Translations under genes and position numbers: made by a program
Part shown: in pieces, positions 9,501 to 16,457 of the stretch
Numbering within the stretch: position 1 is the stretch's first letter
Layout: each line of letters opens with the position of its first letter
Assembly: GCA_041738505.1 (NCBI GenBank)
Contig: JBGSPQ010000014.1
Coordinates: 1 to 26,191, forward strand
DNA: 26,191 bases
DNA from: JBGSPQ01 sp041738505
GTDB lineage: Bacteria > Patescibacteriota > Gracilibacteria > UBA1369
Direction: 5' to 3'
The notes under the pieces: model-generated
Database searches by the model: none
What the model was told of the DNA's origin: nothing
What the model saw: the letters and a program-made list of their open reading frames with translations, nothing else

Positions 9501-10762
9501 ATTTCCGTATTTACCAGTGTCGCTTTGGCGTGTGCGGTCTCAATAAGTAAGGCAATCCAGCCCCGTGCCGAGGCATCGTTGGTTCCGGAAACAACGGCAT
9601 CCAGTGCCTGTTCAACGGACGTGAAAGCTGCGGCCACTTCGGTCAGCGTTGCCGCGGTTCCGGTTCTTTCTTTTAACTTTGCTATATCCTGTCTGGCTTT
9701 GGCCGCAATGTAAGCAAAGTCGTTTTGATTGGAGGTATGAAGTTCCATCAGCATACCGAGCAATGCTCCGCTGATTTCACCTTTTTTAGCCGTCCAGAAA
9801 GTTTCGTTCCAGACTGTCTGGCTGTTGTTGGCTGCTGAAAGGGCTGCCAGAGATTCATTACGGTAGCTTTGAAGCATGGCGATTTTTTCGGGCACCACTT
9901 CCTTCATCTCGCTAAACAATCCGGCTGAGACGTTAAGACTGTTTAAGATGGCAATTTTGGAATTGATAAGGACATCAAAATCGGTGGATGTATTAACTGT
10001 CGGCATCTGGTCCAAAACCGAAATAGCGTTTCTGGCCTGCGCGAAATTTTGGTAGCCTGTAAGGAAATCCGTTGCGACGGTTCTGACAGTGGTTCCCGCG
10101 GTGTTAAACAGAGCCCTTCTTAAAGCGGCCTGCTCCTCCACGGTCATGCCCTCTCCGGGGGCGGCTCCGGAAAGTTCTGTTCCCTCATCGGTGCCGGAAG
10201 GCGCACGGAGTAGAGTGTTCACAATAGCGAAAGACCCCATTATAAGAAGGATGCCGATAACGGCGTAAGTTATGCTTTTTTTGCCTTTAGTGGCTTTTTC
10301 CTCTTCACCGGCCGCGGTAACATATAAAAATCCTCCGTAAATAATTATTAAAACTGCTATTAAACCCAAAAATCCCAGGGCAAAGTTGGTAACATTTAAA
10401 ATATACTGGCGGGCGGAAGTGGCCTGCACCAGACCGGTGGAGTATCCCTCCGTACTGGGCACCTCCAATTCTCCCTGGAAATCTGTAAAGCTGATGTCCG
10501 TCTTTTCGGATCCGGAACTACCAAATAATCCACCTATTGTCCCCAGCGGATCCGTAACCAGACCGACGGTTGTATAGGCAGTTTCACAAGCCGCTTTACA
10601 ACCTGTTTCAAGCGTCACATTGTCGGTTTCACATGAGTCAAGACAACTTTGCTTGTCGGCGGCCAATGCAGTCGGCGCCAGCATGACTGTTATGATTGCA
10701 GTTAGCGCCATTGTCCGCAGACAGATTGCAATTTTTTTTCTTTTTGGGTGTAATGTTTTCAT
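6548..10762 (-). CDS. Secreted pilin-like/PKD giant protein, nine PKD domains
   Basis: A 1404-residue protein. A signal peptide ends near TALA-34. The mature N-terminus has two CxxxC pairs (Cys40/44 and 55/59). Residues ~115-187 are a T4SS-pilin (VirB2/TrbC-like) two-helix unit with the typical AAGEEEKATKGKK loop. A helical region (~205-450) follows, then about nine PKD-type domains (~455-1365). Several keep WDFGDG-like cores; others are degenerate (for example WRWWYYDPNN-type and WSWSVSN-type). A C-terminal helix (~1372-1398) with a basic tail KVIKER anchors it. It lies 55 bases after the upstream pilin-like gene and overlaps the next gene by one base. It is probably a long surface stalk; the pilin unit suggests assembly with the two upstream proteins. 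Confidence 0.92.
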   Translation of the reverse strand: MKTLHPKRKKIAICLRTMALTAIITVMLAPTALAADKQSCLDSCETDNVTLETGCKAACETAYTTVGLVTDPLGTIGGLFGSSGSEKTDISFTDFQGELEVPSTEGYSTGLVQATSARQYILNVTNFALGFLGLIAVLIIIYGGFLYVTAAGEEEKATKGKKSITYAVIGILLIMGSFAIVNTLLRAPSGTDEGTELSGAAPGEGMTVEEQAALRRALFNTAGTTVRTVATDFLTGYQNFAQARNAISVLDQMPTVNTSTDFDVLINSKIAILNSLNVSAGLFSEMKEVVPEKIAMLQSYRNESLAALSAANNSQTVWNETFWTAKKGEISGALLGMLMELHTSNQNDFAYIAAKARQDIAKLKERTGTAATLTEVAAAFTSVEQALDAVVSGTNDASARGWIALLIETAHAKATLVNTEISNTEVLRIMELMKTLHDVVQNIQFVYATITADVVEGNAPLIVNFDGLKSIDPGNQTLTDFSWDFGDSASAANNTATGVTTNHVFNQPGTYVVNLNVKSPTPDTVAEGLATIRITVKPPVTKIQLYSVIGGEQYDLRRYDEFGNLVADSRVMKVSTSEAAAGFTLDATNTAPSTAESDRIRSVRWSFGDNRSEVTGTGTQLALKLDDIKYEMPGTYQLVLEVTDVQNNVDRKIVNVVVATPVARFVSRPGTFGKVGQEFTFDGGNSTSDSGQITGWSWSVSNPADAEILTPVTSEIFKVKFINPGSHTVKLQITDSLGDTNDESVLISVESEPPVAQFKHEFTDLTQPGTVLLDGSMSYDPDGSSKLEYLWEVDGNITGAGWSFADGTNSKSEQPKIKFNQKGTYKVALTVTDPDGYGTGKAQDGQPTEKEITVNNVLDVAWGETDKTTGILQVDNATGDARADITLTLTSEKAVAYEIDFGDGEMETGSINKTASISHSYKEAGTFGVKASVFDIEDDENAVSRKVFIGSTDTPIAKAGILVNNNEILDTTGVITVSRQDVVTFDASSSVNVDGTGRRLRYSWDFGDGEKSTGERANHTYRDIGTYNASLKVTNENDVSQVSPVDKIIIEVKGQPPFLRSMTAVPTGTSLVAPVTVQLSALGAEDSDGRITRYRWWYYDPNNDQDQLGVQVTAGATATVTIGTRGAEGEEKTYKFAVELTDDENNTVSSRDILAQSVVPELTVTNGPNKAPVASFNVDRTTISVGESVNFTSASTDPDGQITAYFWDFEGDGFANNTTALGANVSHIFETPAPDGIKVKLKVRDNNESEATSDPVTIYIESMAEPPRADFSSEQASGTTKVTFTDKSTADVVNKLTIEKWSWDFDVNFDSNSDGKKDNDIDSTVQNPVFTYADYGIFRAKLTVTDSDGQTSSGTIFVQVRAAQTSTTATNVLGATVYDLLAVLVSILGFAILFLSLRKVIKER

Positions 10763-10817
10763 TTTATTAGCTTATTGTTATTTTTATTTTTTAAAATGAG
10801 AAAGATGTCTTTCGGCT

Positions 10818-11849
10818 TTATTCCGTAGCGGCTTCTATTGGCGGGAGCGTGGATGTCTGCGGGCCCGAAATTTCCGAGGGCGCGGGTTGTTCAAGTTTTA
10901 CAAATGTATTTACAAGCGCGTATGAACCAAGCGCTATCAATATGCCAATAATGGCTCCTGTAAAGACTTTTTTTGCTTTTCCGGTTTGTTCTTCATTGCC
11001 GATGGCGGTAACGTATAAATAACCGCCGTACATCATGAAAGCTATCGCGACAGTGGCCACAAATCCCGAAACGAAATTGGTGAGGGTTATTATCAGTTCC
11101 TTAGCCCTTTCAATGTCGGTAAGCCTGCTCCCCTCGTCCGGGAAAACAATGCCTTTGACTACAAGTTCTGCCAATCCAACCAATACCAGCCCCAGTATTG
11201 CCCAAGTGATAACTTTTTTCATTTTCGTATTCGTCTCCTCCTGTCCGCCGGAAGTCACCAGTCTGAATCCGGCGTAAACTATCATCAAAATGGCTATTGA
11301 ACCCGCAAAATAGGTTAAAATACTGTAGAGCGAGCGCAGATATTCGGACCCCCTTTCGGCGGCCAGCTGTACATCGGCCTGACTGCGCAGGACTTCCCCC
11401 TGTTCGCCAAAAAACACCTGTTGAACCATCGTATCGGCAATGACGATTACAGCCAGTCCGATCAACGCGTATTTGATGTTCTCTTTCTGACTCTGGGAAA
11501 CTTCTTCGATGTTTTTTCCGGCTGTAATCAGCCTGATTCCCGAAATAATAATTACCATAACGGCAACCGTGGCTATCAAATATTTAAATAAATCAACCAC
11601 AAAAAATATGGCGCTGGTGATATTGCTGGCACCCTGTTCGTAGGAGGCTTCGGAGTGTCCGCGGGTGGCAAACCCCGGAAGTATTTCCTGCTGACCATCT
11701 CCACCGATTGTGGTTAGAGTGGTCTCCGCACTGGTTCCCTGGGCAAAGACCGGAGAGACAACAATGAGCATCATTGCCGTGATAAATATAAATATCAAAA
11801 ATGATGATAATATTTTTTTAAATTCCGATTTTCGGTTTATTGTCTTCAT
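10818..11849 (-). CDS. Secreted membrane protein with three VirB2-like pilin units
   Basis: A 343-residue protein. A signal peptide ends near SPVFA-36. Three consecutive two-helix units lie at ~77-147, 168-237 and 252-319. Each has the pattern helix with (Y/S)xGxRxxTxG, a polar charged loop (for example GGQEETNTKMKK or GNEEQTGKAKK), then a helix ending in a (V/A)NTF-like motif. This is the family pattern of CPR type IV secretion pilin-like (VirB2/TrbC) proteins, normally one unit per protein. A Pro/Ser tail follows. The gene starts 6 bases after the stop of the paralogue upstream. It probably forms a membrane-embedded multimer or scaffold; whether the units are cleaved apart cannot be seen. 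Confidence 0.9.
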   Translation of the reverse strand: MKTINRKSEFKKILSSFLIFIFITAMMLIVVSPVFAQGTSAETTLTTIGGDGQQEILPGFATRGHSEASYEQGASNITSAIFFVVDLFKYLIATVAVMVIIISGIRLITAGKNIEEVSQSQKENIKYALIGLAVIVIADTMVQQVFFGEQGEVLRSQADVQLAAERGSEYLRSLYSILTYFAGSIAILMIVYAGFRLVTSGGQEETNTKMKKVITWAILGLVLVGLAELVVKGIVFPDEGSRLTDIERAKELIITLTNFVSGFVATVAIAFMMYGGYLYVTAIGNEEQTGKAKKVFTGAIIGILIALGSYALVNTFVKLEQPAPSEISGPQTSTLPPIEAATE

Positions 11850-11855
11850 ATTTTT

Positions 11856-12854
11856 TTATACGGGCGGACTTCCAAACTGGCCACCAACAAAAGTGCTGAC
11901 TATTGCAAAAGCACCGTAAATAATTATTAATCCCACAAGAGCCGTGACAATCAGCCTTTTGGCTTTTGACATTTTTTCCTCTTCCCCTCCGGCGCTTATG
12001 TACATCAGGCCTCCTGCGAGCAGTGCAAAAATGGCCACGGGGCCGATAATACTGACGATGATATTCGTGAATCCAACCACTTCGGAGACACCCTGAATCG
12101 GATCAATAGTCGGTTCCACTCCTCCCGTTCCGGGATAGCGGGTTAAATCCACTTTGTAGAAAACATTGTTAATCGCCGTATCAGCCATGATGATTAAAAC
12201 AAGACCCACAACACTATAAGCCAGATTCTTTTTATCCAGGGCGATTTTATCCTCGGCCTCGCCCATGGTGATCATGCGCATACCGTTTCTAATGATCATG
12301 AACACGGCCACGGCTCCGATGAAATATTTCAGAAAGGTGATGATGATTTGGGTGCGCTGGTCAAAAAGTACCGCGGTTCTTAGAATCTGGTTTGGATCCT
12401 GGAGAAAGCTTTTTCCGGGAGTGAGGTTAAATATGTTGGCCATTTCTCCGGCCAGTCCAACCGCCGCAAGGCCAATAACAGCATAGAGCATGCTGGAGCG
12501 GGCTTTCTGATAGACCTCCTCTTTGCCGCCTCCCGTGACCATGCGAAAACCGGAATACACGATCATCAATATTGCCACCGCGCCGATTATATAACGCAGA
12601 GCCTGCAGAACTCCGGTAACCAGTTCCTTGAACTGCTCCTGTGCCGTGCCTTTGGCAGGCGCGGCCACGTTGCCATAACTGGATGACGGGGGCAGATCAA
12701 ATATCTGCGCTATGAACCTGGGTGCGCCGTCCATGGATAGCCCTCCTCCCTCCGCCGCCAGCATGAGCGGGGCGTTGAAGAGTGTCAGGGCGGATATTAT
12801 CAGTATCAATCCCAGACAAAACTGCTTAATGTTTTTACAACCGGCTTTATGCAT
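11856..12854 (-). CDS. Secreted membrane protein with three VirB2-like pilin units (operon first gene)
   Basis: A 332-residue paralogue of the next gene. The signal peptide MHKAGCKNIKQ...APLMLAA ends near residue 33. Three two-helix units lie at ~80-143, 168-235 and 258-325, with loops such as GGGKEEVYQKAR and GGEEEKMSKAKR. The frame is open further upstream to an ATG at 12947, but that would put 31 extra residues before the signal peptide. A strong promoter (12877-12905) lies inside that extension, so the start at 12854 is preferred. The product would be the first component of the pilin/PKD operon. Function beyond the pilin-like fold is unknown. Confidence 0.88.
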   Translation of the reverse strand: MHKAGCKNIKQFCLGLILIISALTLFNAPLMLAAEGGGLSMDGAPRFIAQIFDLPPSSSYGNVAAPAKGTAQEQFKELVTGVLQALRYIIGAVAILMIVYSGFRMVTGGGKEEVYQKARSSMLYAVIGLAAVGLAGEMANIFNLTPGKSFLQDPNQILRTAVLFDQRTQIIITFLKYFIGAVAVFMIIRNGMRMITMGEAEDKIALDKKNLAYSVVGLVLIIMADTAINNVFYKVDLTRYPGTGGVEPTIDPIQGVSEVVGFTNIIVSIIGPVAIFALLAGGLMYISAGGEEEKMSKAKRLIVTALVGLIIIYGAFAIVSTFVGGQFGSPPV

Positions 12855-12876
12855 GATTTCATTAAAAAATCTTATT

Positions 12877-12905
12877 ATTTTAGCATTTTTTTTGTTTCCG
12901 GTCAA
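12877..12905 (-). promoter_or_regulatory. Strong promoter of the pilin/PKD operon
   Basis: On the minus strand TTGACC (12905-12900) is followed after exactly 17 bases by TAAAAT (12882-12877), with an extended -10 TGC. The start would be near 12870, giving a ~16-base leader to the ATG at 12854. The promoter is divergent from the secE promoter. Confidence 0.78.
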
Positions 12906-12941
12906 AAACAAAGGTCGCCAAAACCCGATTATCAGTTTCTC

Positions 12942-12970
12942 TTGCATTTAACACGACCGGTGGCTATACT
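12942..12970 (+). promoter_or_regulatory. Promoter of the secE-nusG-ribosomal operon
   Basis: TTGCAT (12942-12947), a 17-base spacer and TATACT (12965-12970). The start would be near 12977, about 47 bases before secE. It is divergent from the pilin operon promoter about 40 bases to the left. Confidence 0.6.
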
Positions 12971-13023
12971 TTTGAACTGTCGGGCGGAAAGCCTTTTTAG
13001 AGATATTCATTTTTTTAACTTTT

Positions 13024-13458
13024 ATGGCTTCAGACAAAGCAAAATCAAAAAGCGTGGCTGTTAATTATGTGCAGTCCAGCGTGGAGGAATTAAGGAAAGT
13101 TACCTGGCCCACAAAAAACCAGGCTATCAGAATGACGTTTCTGGTGCTGGGTTTTTGTCTGGTGGTGGCTTTGATACTGGGTGTTATGGATTTCGTTTTC
13201 GGAATCGGATACAGGTCTCTGCTTGATTTGGGACCGGAAAGGTCACTCCCCGCCGCGGTTCTGGAGGAAACCGGAACTTTGGACGGAGGTGCCGTGACAG
13301 TCGGTGAAGAAGGTGCCGTTACTATAAATGATGCGCAAGAAGTGGAAATCAATCTGGGAGAAGAATCAGCCATTGGGGAAAGCGGGATTGTAGTAGATGC
13401 AGAAACCGAAAGCGCGGAAATCGCACCCACCGAATCCCCCGCTCCAATTACTGAATAA
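13024..13458 (+). CDS. secE: Preprotein translocase subunit SecE with acidic C-terminal extension
   Basis: SecE is the small essential subunit that clamps SecY in the Sec translocon. Residues ~14-33 carry the family signature SSVEELRKVTWPTKNQA. The single membrane helix is at ~38-63 and the conserved FGIGYRSLLDLG-like end follows. Bacterial SecE normally stops near here (about 60-70 residues), but this protein runs to 144. The extra ~75 residues are strongly acidic (Glu/Asp-rich, almost no basic residues), and by topology should lie outside the membrane. The gene precedes nusG by 14 bases, the classic secE-nusG order. Confidence 0.93.
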   Translation: MASDKAKSKSVAVNYVQSSVEELRKVTWPTKNQAIRMTFLVLGFCLVVALILGVMDFVFGIGYRSLLDLGPERSLPAAVLEETGTLDGGAVTVGEEGAVTINDAQEVEINLGEESAIGESGIVVDAETESAEIAPTESPAPITE

Positions 13459-13472
13459 TTTATCTAAACAAT

Positions 13473-14018
13473 ATGGCAAAACAGGCAGAAGGAACAGGTA
13501 GACACTGGTATGTGGTTCACACTTACTCGGGATACGAAGACGCCGTAAGGGAAGCGCTCCTGCAACGTATTGAATCCCTGGGTATGCAGGACGCGATTTT
13601 TGATGTAGTGGTGCCAAAAGAAACACAGATTGTCATTAAAAAGGGTGAACCCGTGACGGAAGAAAAGCGGATTTTTCCGGGATATGTGCTGGTGGATATG
13701 ATTGTTACCGATTATTCGTGGTACGTTGTTAGAAACACACCCAATGTTACGGGATTTGTGGGATCCGGAACTACTCCGGTGCCGGTTTCTCCCGATGAGT
13801 TCAAGGTTATCAAGCGCAGAATGGGTGAACAGGAACCAAGATTTAAGATTGACTTTAATGTGGGTGACACGGTTGTTATTCTGGACGGTCCTTTTGTGAA
13901 TTATGACGGCGCCGTGAATAAAGTTGATGAGGAGAAGGGTAAGATTAAGGTTCTGATTACCATTTTCGGCAGGGAAACCCCTGTGGAACTTGACTTTACT
14001 CAGGTAAGAAAGAAATAA
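13473..14018 (+). CDS. nusG: Transcription termination/antitermination factor NusG
   Basis: A 181-residue protein of normal NusG length. The N-terminal NGN domain begins HWYVVHTYSGYED and contains RIFPGYVLVDM and VRNTPNVTGFVG. The C-terminal KOW domain has FNVGDTVVILDGPF, then IFGRETPVELDF. NusG binds RNA polymerase and couples it to ribosomes or Rho. It follows secE in the expected order and is followed after 3 bases by an unrecognised membrane gene, where rplK is normally found. Confidence 0.97.
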   Translation: MAKQAEGTGRHWYVVHTYSGYEDAVREALLQRIESLGMQDAIFDVVVPKETQIVIKKGEPVTEEKRIFPGYVLVDMIVTDYSWYVVRNTPNVTGFVGSGTTPVPVSPDEFKVIKRRMGEQEPRFKIDFNVGDTVVILDGPFVNYDGAVNKVDEEKGKIKVLITIFGRETPVELDFTQVRKK

Positions 14019-14021
14019 AAT

Positions 14022-14762
14022 ATGGGTAGAACCAATTTATTTACGCTGTTTATTACCGTCATTGTGGTGGTTGTTGCGGCGGAACTTTTGGTGAACGATT
14101 ATACTTCGGGGGAGGATTTGCAAAAAAAAATGGATGCAAGTGTGGATACTGTGGCGCCTGCCGGGGCGGATACGGATATGACCGGTGAAACAACACTACT
14201 CAATTTTGACGGTGAAAGCCTTGCACCAAAATCCACGGCGGATTTGAGCGCTTCGGTGATTAACGCGGCGCCGGCTCCGGGTGAAGCCGTTGTTGCGGAA
14301 GGCCCGCAACAGGAAGTGAATGTTATTGAAGAGACCGACAAGGCGGTGATTACTTTCGCGCTCATCGGGCGGGTGGGTTTTCATAATATCGTACTGCAAA
14401 GAGTGCCTTTTAACGGCATTATGTTTGAAAGGGTGGATATGAGGGATTTTATGAGCGTGCCGATTATCAGGCAGAATCTGCTTCAGAACAACCGCGAACA
14501 GGTGGCTGAATTTTATGAAATGCATTCCGAAAGCCAGCTTCTGGCCAATGAAATCTATTTATTGATCAGGGAAAAAGCGTTAACGGCGATTGAGGCCGGA
14601 GTTAACGAAACAAACGAGTTTGGAAGCGGGTCGTTTTACATAAATTATTCGAACCGACCGGATACCGCTTTTTTGATTGTCAAGGTTAGGGAGAGCGTGT
14701 ATGCTTTTGTCTACAAAAAGGAGCTTCATTCGTTTATAAAGTCACTGATACCACTCTTATAA
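14022..14762 (+). CDS. Unrecognised membrane-anchored protein between nusG and rplK
   Basis: A 246-residue protein. One N-terminal helix (~6-24, FTLFITVIVVVVAAELLV) is followed by an Asp/Glu/Ala/Pro-rich linker (~30-110). A compact C-terminal domain (~112-246) is rich in hydrophobic and charged residues and ends in a basic/hydrophobic helix (YKKELHSFIKSLIPLL). No family is recognised. With a short uncharged N-terminal tail its orientation is uncertain, though an external C-terminal domain is likely. An A9 run at 14122-14130 precedes an in-frame ATG. It lies 3 bases after nusG and 19 before rplK, so it is co-transcribed with translation genes. Confidence 0.88.
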   Translation: MGRTNLFTLFITVIVVVVAAELLVNDYTSGEDLQKKMDASVDTVAPAGADTDMTGETTLLNFDGESLAPKSTADLSASVINAAPAPGEAVVAEGPQQEVNVIEETDKAVITFALIGRVGFHNIVLQRVPFNGIMFERVDMRDFMSVPIIRQNLLQNNREQVAEFYEMHSESQLLANEIYLLIREKALTAIEAGVNETNEFGSGSFYINYSNRPDTAFLIVKVRESVYAFVYKKELHSFIKSLIPLL

Positions 14763-14781
14763 CTTAATAAGTACATTAGCC

Positions 14782-15207
14782 ATGGCCAAGAAATTAATGA
14801 CAGTCATCAAACTGCAAATCCCCGCCGGAAAAGCAAATCCGGCTCCGCCCGTCGGACCCGCTTTGGGTCAGCACGGACTGAACATTCAGGATTTTTGCGG
14901 TAAGTTTAACGCGATTACCGCTCCGATGGGAGATACAATCGTACCGGTTGAAATTTCGGTTTTTGAAGACCGCACTTTCACATTTATCACAAAGACGCCT
15001 CCGGCCGCAGTATTGATTTTGAAGGCTCTTAACCTGCAAAAAGGATCGGGAGAACCCAATAAAACCAAGGTTGGAACCATTACCAAGGCACAATTAAGGG
15101 AGATTGCCGAAACCAAAATGCCCGATCTGAACGCGAATGATATTGATGCCGCCATGAAAGTAATTGCCGGCACGGCGCGCAGTATGGGAGTTCTGGTAGA
15201 ACAATAA
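14782..15207 (+). CDS. rplK: 50S ribosomal protein L11
   Basis: 141 residues, the normal length. The N-terminal domain has VIKLQIPAGKANPAPPVGPALGQHG, split here as VIKLQIPAGKANPAP and PVGPALGQHGLNI. The C-terminal rRNA-binding domain has KGSGEPNKTKVGTIT and a GTARSMGV end. L11 forms the GTPase-associated centre base with 23S rRNA. No L1-type hairpin is visible in the 19 bases before it, unlike in bacteria where L1 represses at the L11 leader. Confidence 0.97.
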   Translation: MAKKLMTVIKLQIPAGKANPAPPVGPALGQHGLNIQDFCGKFNAITAPMGDTIVPVEISVFEDRTFTFITKTPPAAVLILKALNLQKGSGEPNKTKVGTITKAQLREIAETKMPDLNANDIDAAMKVIAGTARSMGVLVEQ

Positions 15208-15221
15208 TTACATAATTTTTT

Positions 15222-15668
15222 ATGGAAAATAAAAAACAAACTGCAAAATCTTTCAGAGTGATTAGAAACGTATATCTGTATCTGGTGGCCATGATTGGTC
15301 TTATCACCCTGATTTTCGGGGCGGTGGGATTGATTGATAACGTAATGAAGAACTATGTTTTCCAGGTTGATGATACGTTTTATTATGATCCTTATTCGTT
15401 CGGTGGAAAAGGAGGAGCATGTTATCAGGGATACGCCGATCCGACCGATCCAACCGGAATGAAAATGATTATGCCGAGCGAAGCCGAAATTGCGGATTGC
15501 GAGGTTAAAATGGAAAAACAAAGGGAACAGTCGAGAAGAAATGAGATGGGACGTCAGTTTTCCATAGCCATTGCGCAAATTGCCGTGGGTCTGCCGATCT
15601 GGCTTTTCCACTGGGGCGTTATTCAGAAGGAATACCGCAGGAAAAAAGAGGAGAAAGAAACCACATAA
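15222..15668 (+). CDS. Unrecognised two-helix membrane protein between rplK and rplA
   Basis: A 148-residue protein. The first helix (~18-43, YLYLVAMIGLITLIFGAVG) follows a basic head. A central loop (~44-100) has paired Tyr/Gly and two Cys (GGACYQG and IADCEV). A second helix (~110-130, with GLPIWLFHWGVI) leads to a basic tail ending RRKKEEKE. Both ends are predicted inside. The pattern somewhat resembles small CPR membrane proteins of the DUF5671 kind, but that is a weak impression. It lies 14 bases after rplK. Confidence 0.85.
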   Translation: MENKKQTAKSFRVIRNVYLYLVAMIGLITLIFGAVGLIDNVMKNYVFQVDDTFYYDPYSFGGKGGACYQGYADPTDPTGMKMIMPSEAEIADCEVKMEKQREQSRRNEMGRQFSIAIAQIAVGLPIWLFHWGVIQKEYRRKKEEKETT

Positions 15669-15687
15669 AAACAGTAATTATATTTCA

Positions 15688-15716
15688 GTGGGAGGCTTCG
15701 AAAGCCGTTTGACCAC
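15688..15716 (+). promoter_or_regulatory. L1-binding mRNA hairpin (putative rplA autoregulatory leader)
   Basis: A lower stem GTGG (15688-15691)/CCAC (15713-15716) and an upper stem GGCTT (15694-15698)/AAGCC (15702-15706) are separated by an asymmetric internal loop: GA on the 5' side, GTTTGA on the 3' side. This is the arrangement of L1 recognition sites in 23S rRNA helix 77 and in L1 target mRNAs (GA opposite a six-base G...A strand between two GC stems). The site ends 14 bases before the rplA start, so bound L1 would block initiation. The regulation itself is inferred. Confidence 0.75.
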
Positions 15717-15730
15717 GCAATTCATATGCC

Positions 15731-16432
15731 ATGCCAAAGCACGGTAAAAAATACAAGGAAGCGGTAAAGTTGCTTGCAGAAGTAAAGACGGCCGATTTGA
15801 ACGAAGCCGCCGCCCTTTTAAAGAAGACAGCGATGACCAAGTTTGATTCAAGTTGCGAGATTCACATTAAGTTGGGAGTTGATCCCACTCACGCCGATCA
15901 GTTGGTGCGTTCCACAATTGTACTGCCCCACGGTACCGGTAAAAAAGTGAGGGTGGCGGCGTTTGTGCCGGAGGATAAAGTTAAGGAGGCAAAAGACGCC
16001 GGTGCGGTTATTGCCGGTCTGGAAGAGTTGATTGAAAAAATCCAGAAAGGATTTTTGGATTTTGATGTCACCGTGGCCACGCCGGATGTGATGAAAAACC
16101 TGGCTCCGATAGCCAAAATTCTGGGTACGAAAGGTATGATGCCGAATCCCAAGGCGGGAACGGTAACACCGGATATCGGCAAAGCCATTCATGATATTGC
16201 CGGTGGACGCGTGGAATACAGAACAGACAAATTGGGTCAGATTCACCAGGTTTTTGGCAAGGCTTCTTTTACGGAGGAACAACTGGCTGAAAATCTGAAG
16301 ACATTTTTGAAAGCCGTGAATGACGCCAAGCCTTCGTCGGTTAAGGGTACGTTTATTAAAAACGTTAGCGTTGCCACAACAATGGGACCCGGAATCACTC
16401 TGGATTTAAGCAGGGTGCTGGCGCAGTTGTAG
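15731..16432 (+). CDS. rplA: 50S ribosomal protein L1
   Basis: 233 residues, the normal length. The start MPKHGKKYKEAVKLL is typical. Signature stretches are IHIKLGVDPTHADQLVRST, LPHGTGK, LGTKGMMPNPKAGTVT and the C-terminal VSVATTMGPGITLDLSRV. L1 builds the mobile stalk at the ribosomal E site and in many bacteria represses its own operon. The preceding hairpin fits this. The usual following genes rplJ and rplL are absent; a terminator follows instead. Confidence 0.98.
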   Translation: MPKHGKKYKEAVKLLAEVKTADLNEAAALLKKTAMTKFDSSCEIHIKLGVDPTHADQLVRSTIVLPHGTGKKVRVAAFVPEDKVKEAKDAGAVIAGLEELIEKIQKGFLDFDVTVATPDVMKNLAPIAKILGTKGMMPNPKAGTVTPDIGKAIHDIAGGRVEYRTDKLGQIHQVFGKASFTEEQLAENLKTFLKAVNDAKPSSVKGTFIKNVSVATTMGPGITLDLSRVLAQL

Positions 16433-16457
16433 TAAGATGAAATAATTTATTTATCAT

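Noticed and set aside
12855..12947. Upstream start (ATG at 12947) for the first pilin-operon gene
   Set aside because: The extension contains the operon's strong promoter and places 31 residues before the signal peptide.
14763..14781. L1-type binding site before rplK
   Set aside because: The 19-base gap has no GC stem or GA/G...A internal loop.
14886..15611. Leftward open frame of 241 codons across rplK and the next gene
   Set aside because: It is antisense to L11, whose sequence is unmistakable, and crosses two genes; it is an artefact of codon bias.
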